In this document: positions 1 through 8,263 of the stretch, in pieces
Layout of the letters: every line of letters starts with the position of its first letter
Position numbering within the stretch: the stretch's first letter is position 1
NCBI RefSeq assembly: GCF_019459305.1
Contig: NZ_JAIBES010000046.1
Location: 1 to 64,000, forward strand
Length of the DNA stretch: 64,000 bases
Origin: Sphingopyxis sp.
GTDB lineage: Bacteria > Pseudomonadota > Alphaproteobacteria > Sphingomonadales > Sphingomonadaceae
Direction of reading: 5' to 3'
The notes under the pieces: model-generated
Seen by the model: the letters and a program-made list of their open reading frames with translations, nothing else
Databases searched by the model: none
What the model was told of the DNA's origin: nothing
Program-made: the position numbers and the translations under genes

Positions 1-198
1 CCCGTCGCCCGCCCCCACCGCACATCCTTTGCCGGGTTGAAGCCGCGCGAGGGCGGGCACCCGCCTAAGCCCGCGTCACGATCGCCGCCAGCCAACGTCC
101 GCCAATGCCGCGTCTGCGCGCAGACTTGCGGGATCGCGATCCTGAATCCCATCGTCCGTCACGGGGGCAGTGTCCGCGTGCTGTCCTTTCGCGCTGAA

Positions 199-776
199 TC
201 AGCATCTATTTGGGTCGCTTAATCGTGGGACCGCGCGATCCACGACCTCGGCCGCATCGAACAATTGGTCGCCGGTCCGGGGCTGGGAACCGCGGTAGTT
301 GACGATCTCGGCGCGCGCTTCTTAGCGTTCGATGCGCTGCGTGTCGAAAAAGGGAGCGGCGCCCGGATACCAGGATCGCCAGCCATGGGGCCGGCCGTAA
401 TAATGCCAGGAGGGACGCCAACGGGGATAGTTCCACCACGGATCATAACCGGGATCCGGAACGATCGTTTCGCCGATCTCATATTCGAGGTCATGGCGCG
501 CGATTTCGAACCAACTGCCACCTTACTCAAGGGTCAGTTCGGCGGCCCGGTAAAGGAGATAATCTTCGACCGTCTCGCGCGACGTCAGGGAGTTTCCCGA
601 AAATGTCACCTGCCAGCGATCGGGCACCGTTTGGACGCTCGTATAGCCGCCTTCAGCGCGAGACGCCGAGGCGATCGGCTGAATGGCGTCGCGGTTGCGC
701 AGGCGGAAAGCGCGAAGGCGCCAAACGAGCATGTCAGCATGACGCCGGGCGCGAGGGCGGAAGAACTGCGAACCAT
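199..776 (-). pseudogene. broken CC0125/CC1285-type lipoprotein gene
   Basis: Read leftward from ATG 776 (GAAGGA just upstream) the frame gives a lipoprotein signal ending in the lipobox LSAC, then stops matching. About one base is missing near 682-685. In the next frame the text continues as PIASASRAEGGY, then TFSGNSLTSRETVEDYLLYR, the signature of the CC0125/CC1285 lipoprotein family of alphaproteobacteria. This frame is broken by TAA at 523-525 and TAA at 322-324, yet on both sides the same frame keeps sensible, family-like text (WFEIARHDLEYE, then EARAEIVNYRG) until TGA at 199-201. One frameshift plus two nonsense codons in otherwise preserved sequence point to a recent pseudogene, or to sequence errors. 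Family assignment is from memory of the motif. It lies downstream of, and in line with, the phosphoribosyltransferase operon. Confidence 0.7.
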
Positions 777-896
777 TGTTGTTTCCTTCAAGAACGCCTC
801 GGGGCTACGCAACTTGTTCGCGGCGAACTCTGACTTCGTGAACCCGCAAATTCTCTTAGTCCGCTCGTTCCGGGCAGGTCGCGGCAACCTCGGGTC

Positions 897-1559
897 TCAG
901 GGTGCACCGCTGCTCGCGTGTTCGAGCAGCGCGCGGACTTCAGCATCTTCGATCTGGCTGAAATCGCGATAGTGGGCACCGACCGCGAAAAAGGGTTCGG
1001 GCACGGCGATACAGACGATCCGGTCGCACATCTTGCGCAGTTCGGATAATATCGCGGCGGGCGCGACGGGCACCGCGAGCGTGACGGAGCGGGCGCCCGC
1101 AGACGCAAGCGCCTTGAGTGCCACCCGCACCGTCCCCCCGGTGGCGATCCCGTCATCAACCAGGATGAGGTTGCGGCCCGCGAGCCGCACTGGTTCACCG
1201 ACATGATAGGCGGAACGCCGGCGTTCGATCTCGGCGAGCTGGCGGCCCACTTCGCGCTCGACATAGGCCCGATCGGCGCCCGAGGCCCGGGCGGCCTGCT
1301 CGTCAAGGACCAGTTGCGGCGCCGCACCATCGACGACCGCACCGATACCATATTCCTCATGCCCGGGCGCGCCGATCTTGCGGGCGATCAGTATATCGAG
1401 CGGCGCGTGCAGCCGGCGGGCGATTTCGTAAGCCACGGGGACGCCGCCACGCGGGAGCGCGAGGATGACGGGATCGGCGAGCGCCAGTCCCGCGACCGCC
1501 GCCGCAAGGCGGCGTCCCGCGTCGCGCCGGTTCGCAAAAGGAAGTTTGGTGTCGATCAT
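897..1559 (-). CDS. phosphoribosyltransferase-family protein
   Basis: A 220-residue predicted phosphoribosyltransferase (type I PRTase fold). An early segment reads LALPRGGVPVAYEIA, and the PRPP-binding loop is ILVDDGIATGGTV, with the usual two acidic residues followed by a T/G-rich turn. Members of this family often sit beside, or are fused to, a dienelactone-hydrolase-like protein. Here the two are separate but translationally coupled: ATG 1559 overlaps the stop of the upstream hydrolase in an ATGA. The substrate is unknown, and the family is not a classical purine or pyrimidine salvage enzyme. It is the last intact gene of the leftward operon 3549 to 897. Confidence 0.85.
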   Translation of the reverse strand: MIDTKLPFANRRDAGRRLAAAVAGLALADPVILALPRGGVPVAYEIARRLHAPLDILIARKIGAPGHEEYGIGAVVDGAAPQLVLDEQAARASGADRAYVEREVGRQLAEIERRRSAYHVGEPVRLAGRNLILVDDGIATGGTVRVALKALASAGARSVTLAVPVAPAAILSELRKMCDRIVCIAVPEPFFAVGAHYRDFSQIEDAEVRALLEHASSGAP

Positions 1560-2215
1560 TTGGCCGCTCCCGGAATAAAGCGGCCCAGCCAGCCGACAGC
1601 GAGCGCGACGACCCCGTCGAGCGTTCCAGCCTCTTCGAACAGATGGCCCGCGCCAGGGACGATCGCCAGTTCGCGCTGGCAGCGCATTGCGGCGAGCGCC
1701 ACGCGATTGAGATCGATTACGGGCTCGTCGCGGCCCCCGACGATCAGCAGCGTCGGCGCCACGACTTGCGCCAGCGCAGTGGCCCCGGCGAGGTCCGGGC
1801 GTCCGCCGCGCGAGACGATCGCGGCGATCCGCGGGTCGTTTGCTGCGGCACGCAACGCGGCACCGGCCCCAGTGCTCGCACCGAAATAGGCGGGTCGCAG
1901 CGCGGTCGTGGCGGGATATTCTGCGCACCAGTCGCGCGCCATCCGAAGGCGCCCCGCCAAGAGCGCGATATCGAACACGTTACGCCGGTCACGTTCTTCA
2001 CCGGCCGTAAGCAGATCCAGCAAAAGCGTTGCGAAACCCGCGTCGCGCATTTTCCCAGCAACATGATTGTTACGCGGGCTGAACCTTCCGCTGCCGCTGC
2101 CGTGGGCGAAAATCACGATGCCACGGGCGTCGGGCGGCACGTCGAGGATCGCGTCGAGCCCCAAACTGCCCACTTTCAGCTCGCGCCTGCCCGCGATGAG
2201 GGGGGCGGCAGTCAC
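1556..2215 (-). CDS. alpha/beta hydrolase, dienelactone-hydrolase-like
   Basis: A 219-residue alpha/beta hydrolase. The oxyanion-side motif is FAHGSGSGR, the nucleophile elbow is YFGASTGAG (Ser in G-x-S-x-G), the acid region is VGGRDEPV and the catalytic His lies in PGAGHLFEE. The best start is GTG 2215, which overlaps the TGA of the erythromycin-esterase-like gene (GTGA). A longer reading from further upstream would run deep into that gene and is not convincing. No signal peptide is seen, so it is probably cytoplasmic. The substrate is unknown; the neighbourhood (esterase and PRTase) is a recurring stress-associated set. Confidence 0.85.
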   Translation of the reverse strand: MTAAPLIAGRRELKVGSLGLDAILDVPPDARGIVIFAHGSGSGRFSPRNNHVAGKMRDAGFATLLLDLLTAGEERDRRNVFDIALLAGRLRMARDWCAEYPATTALRPAYFGASTGAGAALRAAANDPRIAAIVSRGGRPDLAGATALAQVVAPTLLIVGGRDEPVIDLNRVALAAMRCQRELAIVPGAGHLFEEAGTLDGVVALAVGWLGRFIPGAAK

Positions 2216-3549
2216 AGGCCGAACGGCCAGGTTTCCGGCGCGCCTTGCGGACGCTCGGCGCCGATCGGCGTGACCGCGGATGTTTCCTCGAACCAGACAT
2301 AGGCGTCGAACTGATCGGCGAGCACCGCCTCGAAATAATGGCTCGCAAGCTCGCTTTGCGGGCGATAGACGACGCCAATCGCCCGTTCGAGGCGCGGTTG
2401 CGATAAGACGGATAGCAAATCCCGTTTCGCTCGTATCCGCCAATCGAGGAGACCCCGGGCGACGCCGGTGCCGCGAAAGGCGGCTTCCCAGCTGTCATCT
2501 CGCGCCGGACGCACCTGCATGACCTGCATGGCCGCTCCCCAGTCGGGCGCGGCCGCCACCGTACCTCGATCGGTCCCGAAGCCGATGAGCACGCAGCGAT
2601 CACCATATGCCTTGCGGACAAGTTCGCCGATGTTGAATTCGCCCCCCCAACCCATCGCCGTGGCGGCGGCGTTGCCGACGTGGCTATTATGTGCCCAGAT
2701 CACCGCGCGGGCTTCCTTGCGATGCGCCATCAGGGCCTGCAGCGTGTCGAACATGTGACGATCGCGCAGATTCCAGCTTTCCGCGGCGCCGCGGTACATC
2801 GCGCGATAATAGAGCTCCGCCGCGCGCACGATCCGCGCGTTCTGCTCGGCACCGAAATAGGCCTCACCATCTCCGCCACTAGTGCCGCCCACCAGAGCCA
2901 TGCGGCGTTGTAACAGATCGCCAAGCTGCGTCACCACGGCAGTTTCGCACGGCGCGAGGACGCCTTGCGTCACCGCGCGTCCATAAACTTGCGGCTCGTC
3001 CTGCCAGGGCGTGAGGCAACCATAGCGTCGCCGCGCTTCGGCCGCGGCTGCGGGAGCATGCGCGTCGAGATAGTCGACGACCGCATCGATCGATTCGCCG
3101 AGGCTGTAGATGTCGAGCCCGTGCATCGCGGTCCGCTCGGCTTGGGGAAGTGCTGCATTGTGATGCCGCAACCAGTCAGCGAACATGCGCACGTCTTCAT
3201 TGCGCCACATCCAAGTCGGAAAACGAACGCGCGTGTCGCCGCTTTTGGGGCGCGGCGCGCCATGGCGGACATAATCGTCGAAGCGGGCAATGTCGGGCCA
3301 GTCGCCTTCGACAGCAACCACGTTGAAACCGTGGTGTTCGATCAGCCGCCGCGTGATCTGCGCGCGCGCCGCATAGAATTCGTGCGTACCGTGTGTCGCT
3401 TCGCCGAGGAGCACGATGCGGGCATCGCCGAAGCGGTCGAACGTATCGCCAAAGCCGGGCGCGTCGGCGCCGGGCAGGTCTTCCATGTTCATGCGCAACG
3501 TCTGGATGCCTGCGCGCGAGTGAGCGGTAATGGCGGAATGGATTGACAT
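2212..3549 (-). CDS. erythromycin esterase-like protein
   Basis: A 445-residue protein of the erythromycin esterase (Ere/EreA-like) superfamily. The N-terminal catalytic region reads VLLGEATHGTHEFY, with the Glu and His that act as general base and metal or water ligands in the family, followed by VVAVEGDWPDI. A further conserved His motif, VIWAHNSHVGN, occurs at about residue 290. Environmental homologues without resistance context are common, so macrolide hydrolysis should not be assumed. It heads the leftward operon with the hydrolase and PRTase. A TACGTA-containing dyad lies 36 bases upstream (3585-3600). ATG 3549 is preceded by only a weak ribosome-binding site. Confidence 0.85.
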   Translation of the reverse strand: MSIHSAITAHSRAGIQTLRMNMEDLPGADAPGFGDTFDRFGDARIVLLGEATHGTHEFYAARAQITRRLIEHHGFNVVAVEGDWPDIARFDDYVRHGAPRPKSGDTRVRFPTWMWRNEDVRMFADWLRHHNAALPQAERTAMHGLDIYSLGESIDAVVDYLDAHAPAAAAEARRRYGCLTPWQDEPQVYGRAVTQGVLAPCETAVVTQLGDLLQRRMALVGGTSGGDGEAYFGAEQNARIVRAAELYYRAMYRGAAESWNLRDRHMFDTLQALMAHRKEARAVIWAHNSHVGNAAATAMGWGGEFNIGELVRKAYGDRCVLIGFGTDRGTVAAAPDWGAAMQVMQVRPARDDSWEAAFRGTGVARGLLDWRIRAKRDLLSVLSQPRLERAIGVVYRPQSELASHYFEAVLADQFDAYVWFEETSAVTPIGAERPQGAPETWPFGL

Positions 3550-3584
3550 GATGGCATCCTATTCCTCGCCCGAAGACGCGGCCA

Positions 3585-3600
3585 TACGTAGTTCGACGGT
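3585..3600. promoter_or_regulatory. dyad TACGTA-N4-GACGGT (stress-set motif)
   Basis: A left half TACGTA and a right half GACGGT are separated by GTTC. This is an imperfect copy of the dyad best seen at 25950-25965 (TCCGTA-N4-TACGGA). It sits 36 bases before the erythromycin-esterase-like start. TACGTAG also fits the heptamer TAMGTAG that I recall for rhizobial FixJ. Match found by eye. Confidence 0.35.
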
Positions 3601-3881
3601 TGGGACGAGCCGCAATGTGCATCGGCATGCTTTCGTCGAGATAGGTGTGAGGGCGGGGCATGGTGCCGTACAGGCGCCGACGTTGTCAGCCGCGCCGCGA
3701 GCAGTCGGGTCGCAATCGGCCAGAAGGCGATAGGACGCTCGAGTGAAGTTGATCGCCCCTTGACCGAGAAAAACGGCCAAAGGCACTGAGCGACACCTAC
3801 GGGCCATTGCGTATTCAGTCGGGGCAAAGCCCCTGCTAGATCGTGGATGTCGCCGGGGTTTCGGCCAAGGCGGCAAAAGGG

Positions 3882-3909
3882 CCGGGAGCGATGGAGACAT
3901 CGCTCCCGG
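3882..3909. repeat. perfect 11-bp inverted repeat (hairpin)
   Basis: CCGGGAGCGAT pairs perfectly with ATCGCTCCCGG around a 6-base loop (GGAGAC). A short T run (ATTTT) begins about 7 bases after the stem. It lies about 55 bases before the DUF6629-like start. It could be an intrinsic terminator of a short upstream transcript or a leader structure; the sequence does not decide. Confidence 0.6.
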
Positions 3910-3964
3910 TGCCACATTTTGGCAATGCGCTCCTGTTGCAAACCATTTTTGGGAAGGGCGACGC

Positions 3965-4672
3965 ATGTGCTTTTCGGCCACGGCAAGCTTCGTCGCCTCT
4001 GGGGTAATAGGGGCGATCGGGCTGGCAACGCTGAGCCATGTGCGGGAACCGCGGGCGCTGCTTTTTGCCGCGGTGCCAATATTGTTTTCTGTGCATCAGT
4101 TCGCAGAAGGCTTGGTCTGGCTCGGCCTGACGGGCCGGATTGGGCAGGTTGCCCTCGATCATGCGACCTTTCTGTTCATGCTTTATGCGCAGGGTGTCCT
4201 GCCGTTGCTGATGCCGCTCGCGGTTCTCCTGATGGAGCCGCCGGGGCGCCGCCGCAGTGCGATCGTCGTGTTGACCTGTATCGGCGCACTCGTATGCGCC
4301 TGGATGATCTATGGGCTCATTTTCTTTGAGAGCCATTGTTTCATCGAACAGAATTCGATCGCTTATCGCAATGCTCTGACAGGAAATTTCGCGGTATCAC
4401 TGCTCTATATTCTTGCGGTTTGCGGCACCCTGCTGATTTCCAGTCACCATGTCATCCGGTGGTATGGAATGTTGAACGTGATCGGGCTGACGATTGCGCA
4501 GATCGTCAAGGAAGCCGCATTCGCATCGGTTTGGTGCTTCTACGCAGCTGTGCTGAGCATTTTGATCTACCGCCAGTTCCGTTACGGCGCGATCGATGTC
4601 ACGACTCCCAACGGCAGGTCAGCGCACCGACGGCCGTTTCTTCTGTCCTTTCTGCGAAACCCTGATTCGTAG
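3965..4672 (+). CDS. multi-pass membrane protein, DUF6629-like
   Basis: A 235-residue integral membrane protein with about seven hydrophobic segments. The N-terminus MCFSATASFVASG and the motif LFSVHQFAEGLVWLG are typical of a family I recognise as DUF6629, whose function is unknown. A conserved-looking ESHCFIEQNSIAYRN stretch lies between membrane segments near the middle. GAAGGG eight bases upstream supports ATG 3965. It stands alone and faces away from the esterase operon. The N-terminal Cys followed by a Ser/Thr run is a family hallmark, not a lipobox. Confidence 0.75.
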   Translation: MCFSATASFVASGVIGAIGLATLSHVREPRALLFAAVPILFSVHQFAEGLVWLGLTGRIGQVALDHATFLFMLYAQGVLPLLMPLAVLLMEPPGRRRSAIVVLTCIGALVCAWMIYGLIFFESHCFIEQNSIAYRNALTGNFAVSLLYILAVCGTLLISSHHVIRWYGMLNVIGLTIAQIVKEAAFASVWCFYAAVLSILIYRQFRYGAIDVTTPNGRSAHRRPFLLSFLRNPDS

Positions 4673-5447
4673 AGCCCGTTTACTGGCGGCTCTCATCCTC
4701 CGTCCGGCGCTCCTTACGGTCAACTGCGCAAAGCCCCGATTGACCCGATCGGTCAGACTGTCACCACTTGGTCGAAGTTTCCGTGATCGGTCTGGAAATT
4801 TGTCAGCCTCGGGCCGGAGGGACTGCACCGGCGCCAAGGTGGTGCAGAATTTCCGCAGGGTCATCGCGATAGTTTCGGCTGGCGTTGTCTTTGAATGCGG
4901 TCCCGATTTCATCCGGAAGCAGATGCGATCGTCGCGTTCAGGGATGCGGAGCCGCGGGGAGGCGATGGCGACCCACTTCCTCGCGGCACTGCTGGAAGGC
5001 CGGCGCCTGTTCGGCGCTTTTCTCCGGATAGCTTAGAGACGAAACATGAAAAAGACAGATAGCCAACGCTTCACTTTGCGAACTTCCAGCCAGTCGTCTT
5101 TTTCAGCATGTAGTTTCGCCTGAAGCGAACCTCGTAAGCTTCCTTGACGACGCTAAACCTTAGCAGATCATCTGCAAGAAGGCGTTCGAGACCGCGTCAG
5201 GGTCGGCCCGCCATTTTGTAATTTCAGAACGATCCCGTTGTGAGAAAAGGACAGGAGGGCAGTGCAGACAGGGCGCGCGAGCGAGATTTTGGACAATTTT
5301 AGCTGCGAGAGTATCGCCCCTCAAAAGCGGGAAGCCCCGGGGTAGGTCAGGAGCATGCCACTCGCTCCCAAGTCGGTTCGATGCTCGGCTGTTTGCGCGT
5401 GGCGCCGCGGCGCGCGCGCCCGGCGACGGAGAGACGCTGTTGCGCTT
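4673..5447. other. 775-base convergent gap, possible gene debris
   Basis: No intact gene is supported here. On the minus strand, positions 5196 to 5071 form an open stretch ending in TGA whose last ~30 residues look protein-like (ADDLLRFSVVKEAYEV, then FRRNYMLKKTTGW). It has no start and meets a stop at 5197-5199, so it may be the tail of a lost gene; I do not recognise the family. An inverted repeat GAAAAAGAC/GTCTTTTTC spans 5048-5056 and 5096-5104. The rest shows nothing I can name. The gap separates the 3' ends of the DUF6629-like gene and the antiporter gene. Confidence 0.3.
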
Positions 5448-7172
5448 CTACAGCGCCGCGTTGCTGCGCTGCGCCGCGATGCGACGCTCGACGCTATCAC
5501 TATCGAGGCCCGTGTCGGTAAGCACGACCGATGCCAGCCGGAGGCTGGCTTCGATTGTCTCGGGGACGCTCGAGGCGGCCCCCAGCTCGCGAAGGCGTCG
5601 AGAATGTTCGGGATCGCGCGCGCGCGCATGGATGACGGCATTCGGCCAGCGGCGATGGATCTCGCCCACGATGCGGCTTACGGCCGGCGCGTCGTTCATC
5701 GTGACCGCCACCACGGCAGCCTTCGCTACCCCGGCCTTTTCAAGCACCTCTGTTCGCGAAGCATCACCAAAGTGGATCGGTTCGCCGCTTCTTCGCTGGA
5801 TGTCCACCAGCGACGCATCGGTATCGGTCGCGACATAATCGATCCCTTCTGCGCGGAGCGCAGCGGCGAGGGTCTGTCCGACGCGGCCGAAGCCAGCGAT
5901 GACCACATGCCCCGCTTTTTCGTGAACGTCGTCTTCCTGGCGTTCTGCCAACATTTCGGCATGCCTGTTTCCCAAGGCGTTACCGATGCCTTGCGCCAGC
6001 TTGGCCATGCCCGGGGTGAGCAACATGCCGAGACTTGCGACGATCAATATGGTCTGTTCGACGTCGCCGGTAACGACGCCAAGCGCGGCGGCGCTCGCGA
6101 GGATCACGAAGGCGAATTCACCGCTTTGGCCGAGCAGCAGACCCGTTTCGACCGCGACTGCGCGCGGTCGTCCGAAGAGGAGAGCCAGGCCCGAAATGAT
6201 CAGGCTTTTCATCAGCCAAAGCCCTGCGACGATTGCCGCGATGCCGAACGGTGCTGCGGCCACCTGGCGCCAGTCGATCCCCATCCCGACAGACATGAAG
6301 AACAGGCCGAGGAGCAATCCCTTGAACGGCGCGATATCGACCTCGATCTGATGACGATATTCGGTTTCGGCGAGGAGCAATCCGGCGAGAAGGGCGCCGA
6401 GCGCCATGGACAGCCCAAAGCTCTCGGTCAGCGCTGCCACGCCCACCGCAGCCAGGAGCACCGCCGCGGTGAACATCTCCGAATTTTTTGCCTGCGCGAT
6501 CTCGCGCAGCACCGGCCGGAGCAGCAGCCGACCGGCGCCATAGATGACGACTATCGCGAGCGCGGCCTTGGCGAGGGCGAGAGCGAGCCCGGTGGCCAGG
6601 CTTTGCCCGGCTGGCGCGGCTAGCACCGTGACGATGAAAAGCAGGGGAACGACGGCCAGATCCTGCATCAGCAGGATCGAGAAAGCTGTGCGGCCGACCG
6701 GCTCGCGCTGACGGCGCCCATCAATGAGAAGCTGCATGACAATCGCGGTCGAGGAGAGCGCCAGTGCGGCGCCGACGACCAGCGCCATCGGCAGCGGGAG
6801 GCCGAGCAGATGCGCCGACAGCGATACCGCGGCCGCTGTCACGACAATCTGGGCCAGCCCAAGTCCGAAGACGAGCCGCCGCGCATTCCACAACCGCTCG
6901 AGCGACAGCTCGAGCCCGATCACGAACATCAGGAAGACGACCCCGATCTCGGCGAAAGCCTGAACGCCGCCCAGGTCGAGGATCACGAGCGGGGAGAGCG
7001 AAGGCACGCTTTCGGCCAGCAGCCCGAGCCCATAGGGACCGATAACACTCCCTATGAGCAAATAGCCGATGATCGGGTTCACCCGGAGGCGGCTTAGCAG
7101 GGGAACCGCTATGCCAGCCGCCGCCAGAAAGATCAGGGCTTCGCGCAGATAAGGGATGGCGGCGTGTTCCAT
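5448..7172 (-). CDS. Kef-type monovalent cation:proton antiporter (CPA2)
   Basis: A 574-residue membrane antiporter. About twelve N-terminal hydrophobic segments (residues ~5-380) include the CPA2-type stretches NPIIGYLLIGSVIGPYGLG and LGALLAGLLLAETEYRHQI. A C-terminal TrkA-N/RCK nucleotide-binding domain begins HVVIAGFGRVGQTLAAAL (about residue 415) with Asp at the end of its second strand (VATDTD). The family exports K+ (or Na+) in exchange for H+, gated by the RCK domain, and protects against electrophile and pH stress. Here it diverges from a universal stress protein gene, and a copy of the stress-set dyad lies between them. KefB versus KefC cannot be told from sequence alone. Confidence 0.9.
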   Translation of the reverse strand: MEHAAIPYLREALIFLAAAGIAVPLLSRLRVNPIIGYLLIGSVIGPYGLGLLAESVPSLSPLVILDLGGVQAFAEIGVVFLMFVIGLELSLERLWNARRLVFGLGLAQIVVTAAAVSLSAHLLGLPLPMALVVGAALALSSTAIVMQLLIDGRRQREPVGRTAFSILLMQDLAVVPLLFIVTVLAAPAGQSLATGLALALAKAALAIVVIYGAGRLLLRPVLREIAQAKNSEMFTAAVLLAAVGVAALTESFGLSMALGALLAGLLLAETEYRHQIEVDIAPFKGLLLGLFFMSVGMGIDWRQVAAAPFGIAAIVAGLWLMKSLIISGLALLFGRPRAVAVETGLLLGQSGEFAFVILASAAALGVVTGDVEQTILIVASLGMLLTPGMAKLAQGIGNALGNRHAEMLAERQEDDVHEKAGHVVIAGFGRVGQTLAAALRAEGIDYVATDTDASLVDIQRRSGEPIHFGDASRTEVLEKAGVAKAAVVAVTMNDAPAVSRIVGEIHRRWPNAVIHARARDPEHSRRLRELGAASSVPETIEASLRLASVVLTDTGLDSDSVERRIAAQRSNAAL

Positions 7173-7270
7173 TCAATGGGCTCTATCGTCATTTGGGGTT
7201 CGGGGGGACTGAATTCGGATCGCAGCGACCGGTGGAAGGCCGACTGCACCAATCGCTCGGGCCACGCCAC

Positions 7271-7286
7271 TAGGGATAATTACGAA
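7271..7286. promoter_or_regulatory. weak dyad TAGGGA-N4-TACGAA
   Basis: A degenerate copy of the stress-set dyad lies between the divergent antiporter and universal stress genes, 51 bases before the GTG of the latter. The right half fits TACGGA at 5 of 6 positions, the left half only at 3 of 6. By itself it would not be called. Confidence 0.25.
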
Positions 7287-7336
7287 GGGCCAATCGGGCC
7301 GTGAACCGTCAGAATATGCACAAAGGAGAAGGCAAG

Positions 7337-8164
7337 GTGCTCAAAGATATTCTGGCTGTTGTTGAGGAGGCCGATGCTGCGGCTGGCTTTCTGCAGATGA
7401 TAGGCGATCTCGCAAAGGCGCATGGCGCTCATCTGGAAGTCGCAGCCCTGACGCCGGCACCGATGGTCTCATCGGCGCTCGCCCCGTTCGGTTCGCTCTA
7501 CGTTCCGGAGTCGGTGCTGCGGGACAGCGATAATCAGAATATCGAGAAAGTTCGCGCGCTTCTGGAAAAGACCGGTTGCCAGCATGATGTGCTCGGCTTT
7601 CACGATGACGTCGCCTGGCTCGCCGGAGATCTTCGGCGAAGCGGGCAAGTGGCAGACATCATCATCATCGGTCCCGAAGAAAGTTGGCCAACACGCTGGC
7701 TGCGAACGCGCGTGCTCGAAAATCTTGTCGGTTCGGCGGGGACGCCAATCCTCATTCTTCCTGCCGGGAAGACATTTCCGACGATCCGGCGCGCCGTGCT
7801 CGGGTGGAAGCCATCCCCCGAGGCCAATCGCGCCGTTCATGATCTGGTCCGCTTTGCGGAACCGGGAGCGTTGATCGACGTGGTCACTGTCGGTATCACC
7901 CTTCCCGAATGCGAAAAGGAGCAGGACAGTCAGGCCGAAGTGAAGCGTCATTTGACGCGGCACGGTTTTGCCGCCAAGGGGCGACGGCTTGCGATTGGCG
8001 ATCAGATCGAGGCTGAGGCATTGACCCGCCATGCTCTGGACATGAACGCGGACATCCTCGTCGTCGGCGGATTTGCCCGTTCGAGAATCAGGGAGATCAT
8101 TCTTGGCGGCGTCACGCGCGATCTCGTTTGCCGCGCCGACCTGCCGGTGCTGATCGCGGGATAA
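7337..8164 (+). CDS. universal stress protein, two UspA domains
   Basis: A 275-residue tandem UspA protein. Domain 1 (about 1-145) contains ADIIIIGPEESW and ends GTPILILPAG; domain 2 (about 150-275) ends ADILVVGGFARSRIREIILG and then DLPVLIAG. The ATP-binding signature G-2x-G-9x-G-S/T is degenerate (GGFA...), so nucleotide binding is uncertain. GTG 7337 is chosen because AAAGGAG lies 8 bases upstream; ATG 7301 lacks a ribosome-binding site. Such tandem Usps in alphaproteobacteria act in stress survival, often under low oxygen. A pfkB gene follows after 100 bases. Confidence 0.85.
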   Translation: MLKDILAVVEEADAAAGFLQMIGDLAKAHGAHLEVAALTPAPMVSSALAPFGSLYVPESVLRDSDNQNIEKVRALLEKTGCQHDVLGFHDDVAWLAGDLRRSGQVADIIIIGPEESWPTRWLRTRVLENLVGSAGTPILILPAGKTFPTIRRAVLGWKPSPEANRAVHDLVRFAEPGALIDVVTVGITLPECEKEQDSQAEVKRHLTRHGFAAKGRRLAIGDQIEAEALTRHALDMNADILVVGGFARSRIREIILGGVTRDLVCRADLPVLIAG

Positions 8165-8210
8165 CGCCTCAGTGAATGGCCTTGTCAGCCGCACCTGACC
8201 CATCCGTGAG

Positions 8211-8226
8211 TTGGTAGTAATACTGA
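8211..8226. promoter_or_regulatory. dyad TTGGTA-N4-TACTGA
   Basis: A copy of the stress-set dyad lies 38 bases before the pfkB start, in a short gap that is AT-rich relative to its surroundings. The right half TACTGA also occurs exactly in the copies at 19480 and 20893. Confidence 0.35.
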
Positions 8227-8263
8227 TATTTCGTCGCAGACAGGCTGTGTTAGCACGCCGGGT

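Larger units (their letters stand above)
3550..3964. other. divergent intergenic region, 415 bases
   Basis: The gap between the leftward esterase operon and the rightward membrane-protein gene shows no convincing coding sequence. It holds the dyad at 3585-3600, a possible weaker dyad beginning TGCGTA at 3808, a 5-bp GGGGC/GCCCC hairpin at 3821-3833 and the strong 11-bp hairpin at 3882-3909. Confidence 0.5.

Noticed and set aside
265-972. Rightward open frame of about 235 codons
   Set aside because: It lies antisense to the clearly recognisable lipoprotein pseudogene and to the end of the phosphoribosyltransferase gene, with no family motifs.
2212-3549. Erythromycin-esterase-like gene as an antibiotic-resistance gene
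   Set aside because: It sits in a conserved-looking stress operon with no mobile element; the superfamily is broad and resistance cannot be inferred.
4596-5036. Rightward open frame of 146 codons after the DUF6629-like gene
   Set aside because: It starts inside the previous gene, is Arg-rich with no recognisable motif, and has no ribosome-binding site.
5048-5104. GAAAAAGAC/GTCTTTTTC as an intrinsic terminator
   Set aside because: The stem is AT-rich with a 39-base loop, too weak for a terminator.
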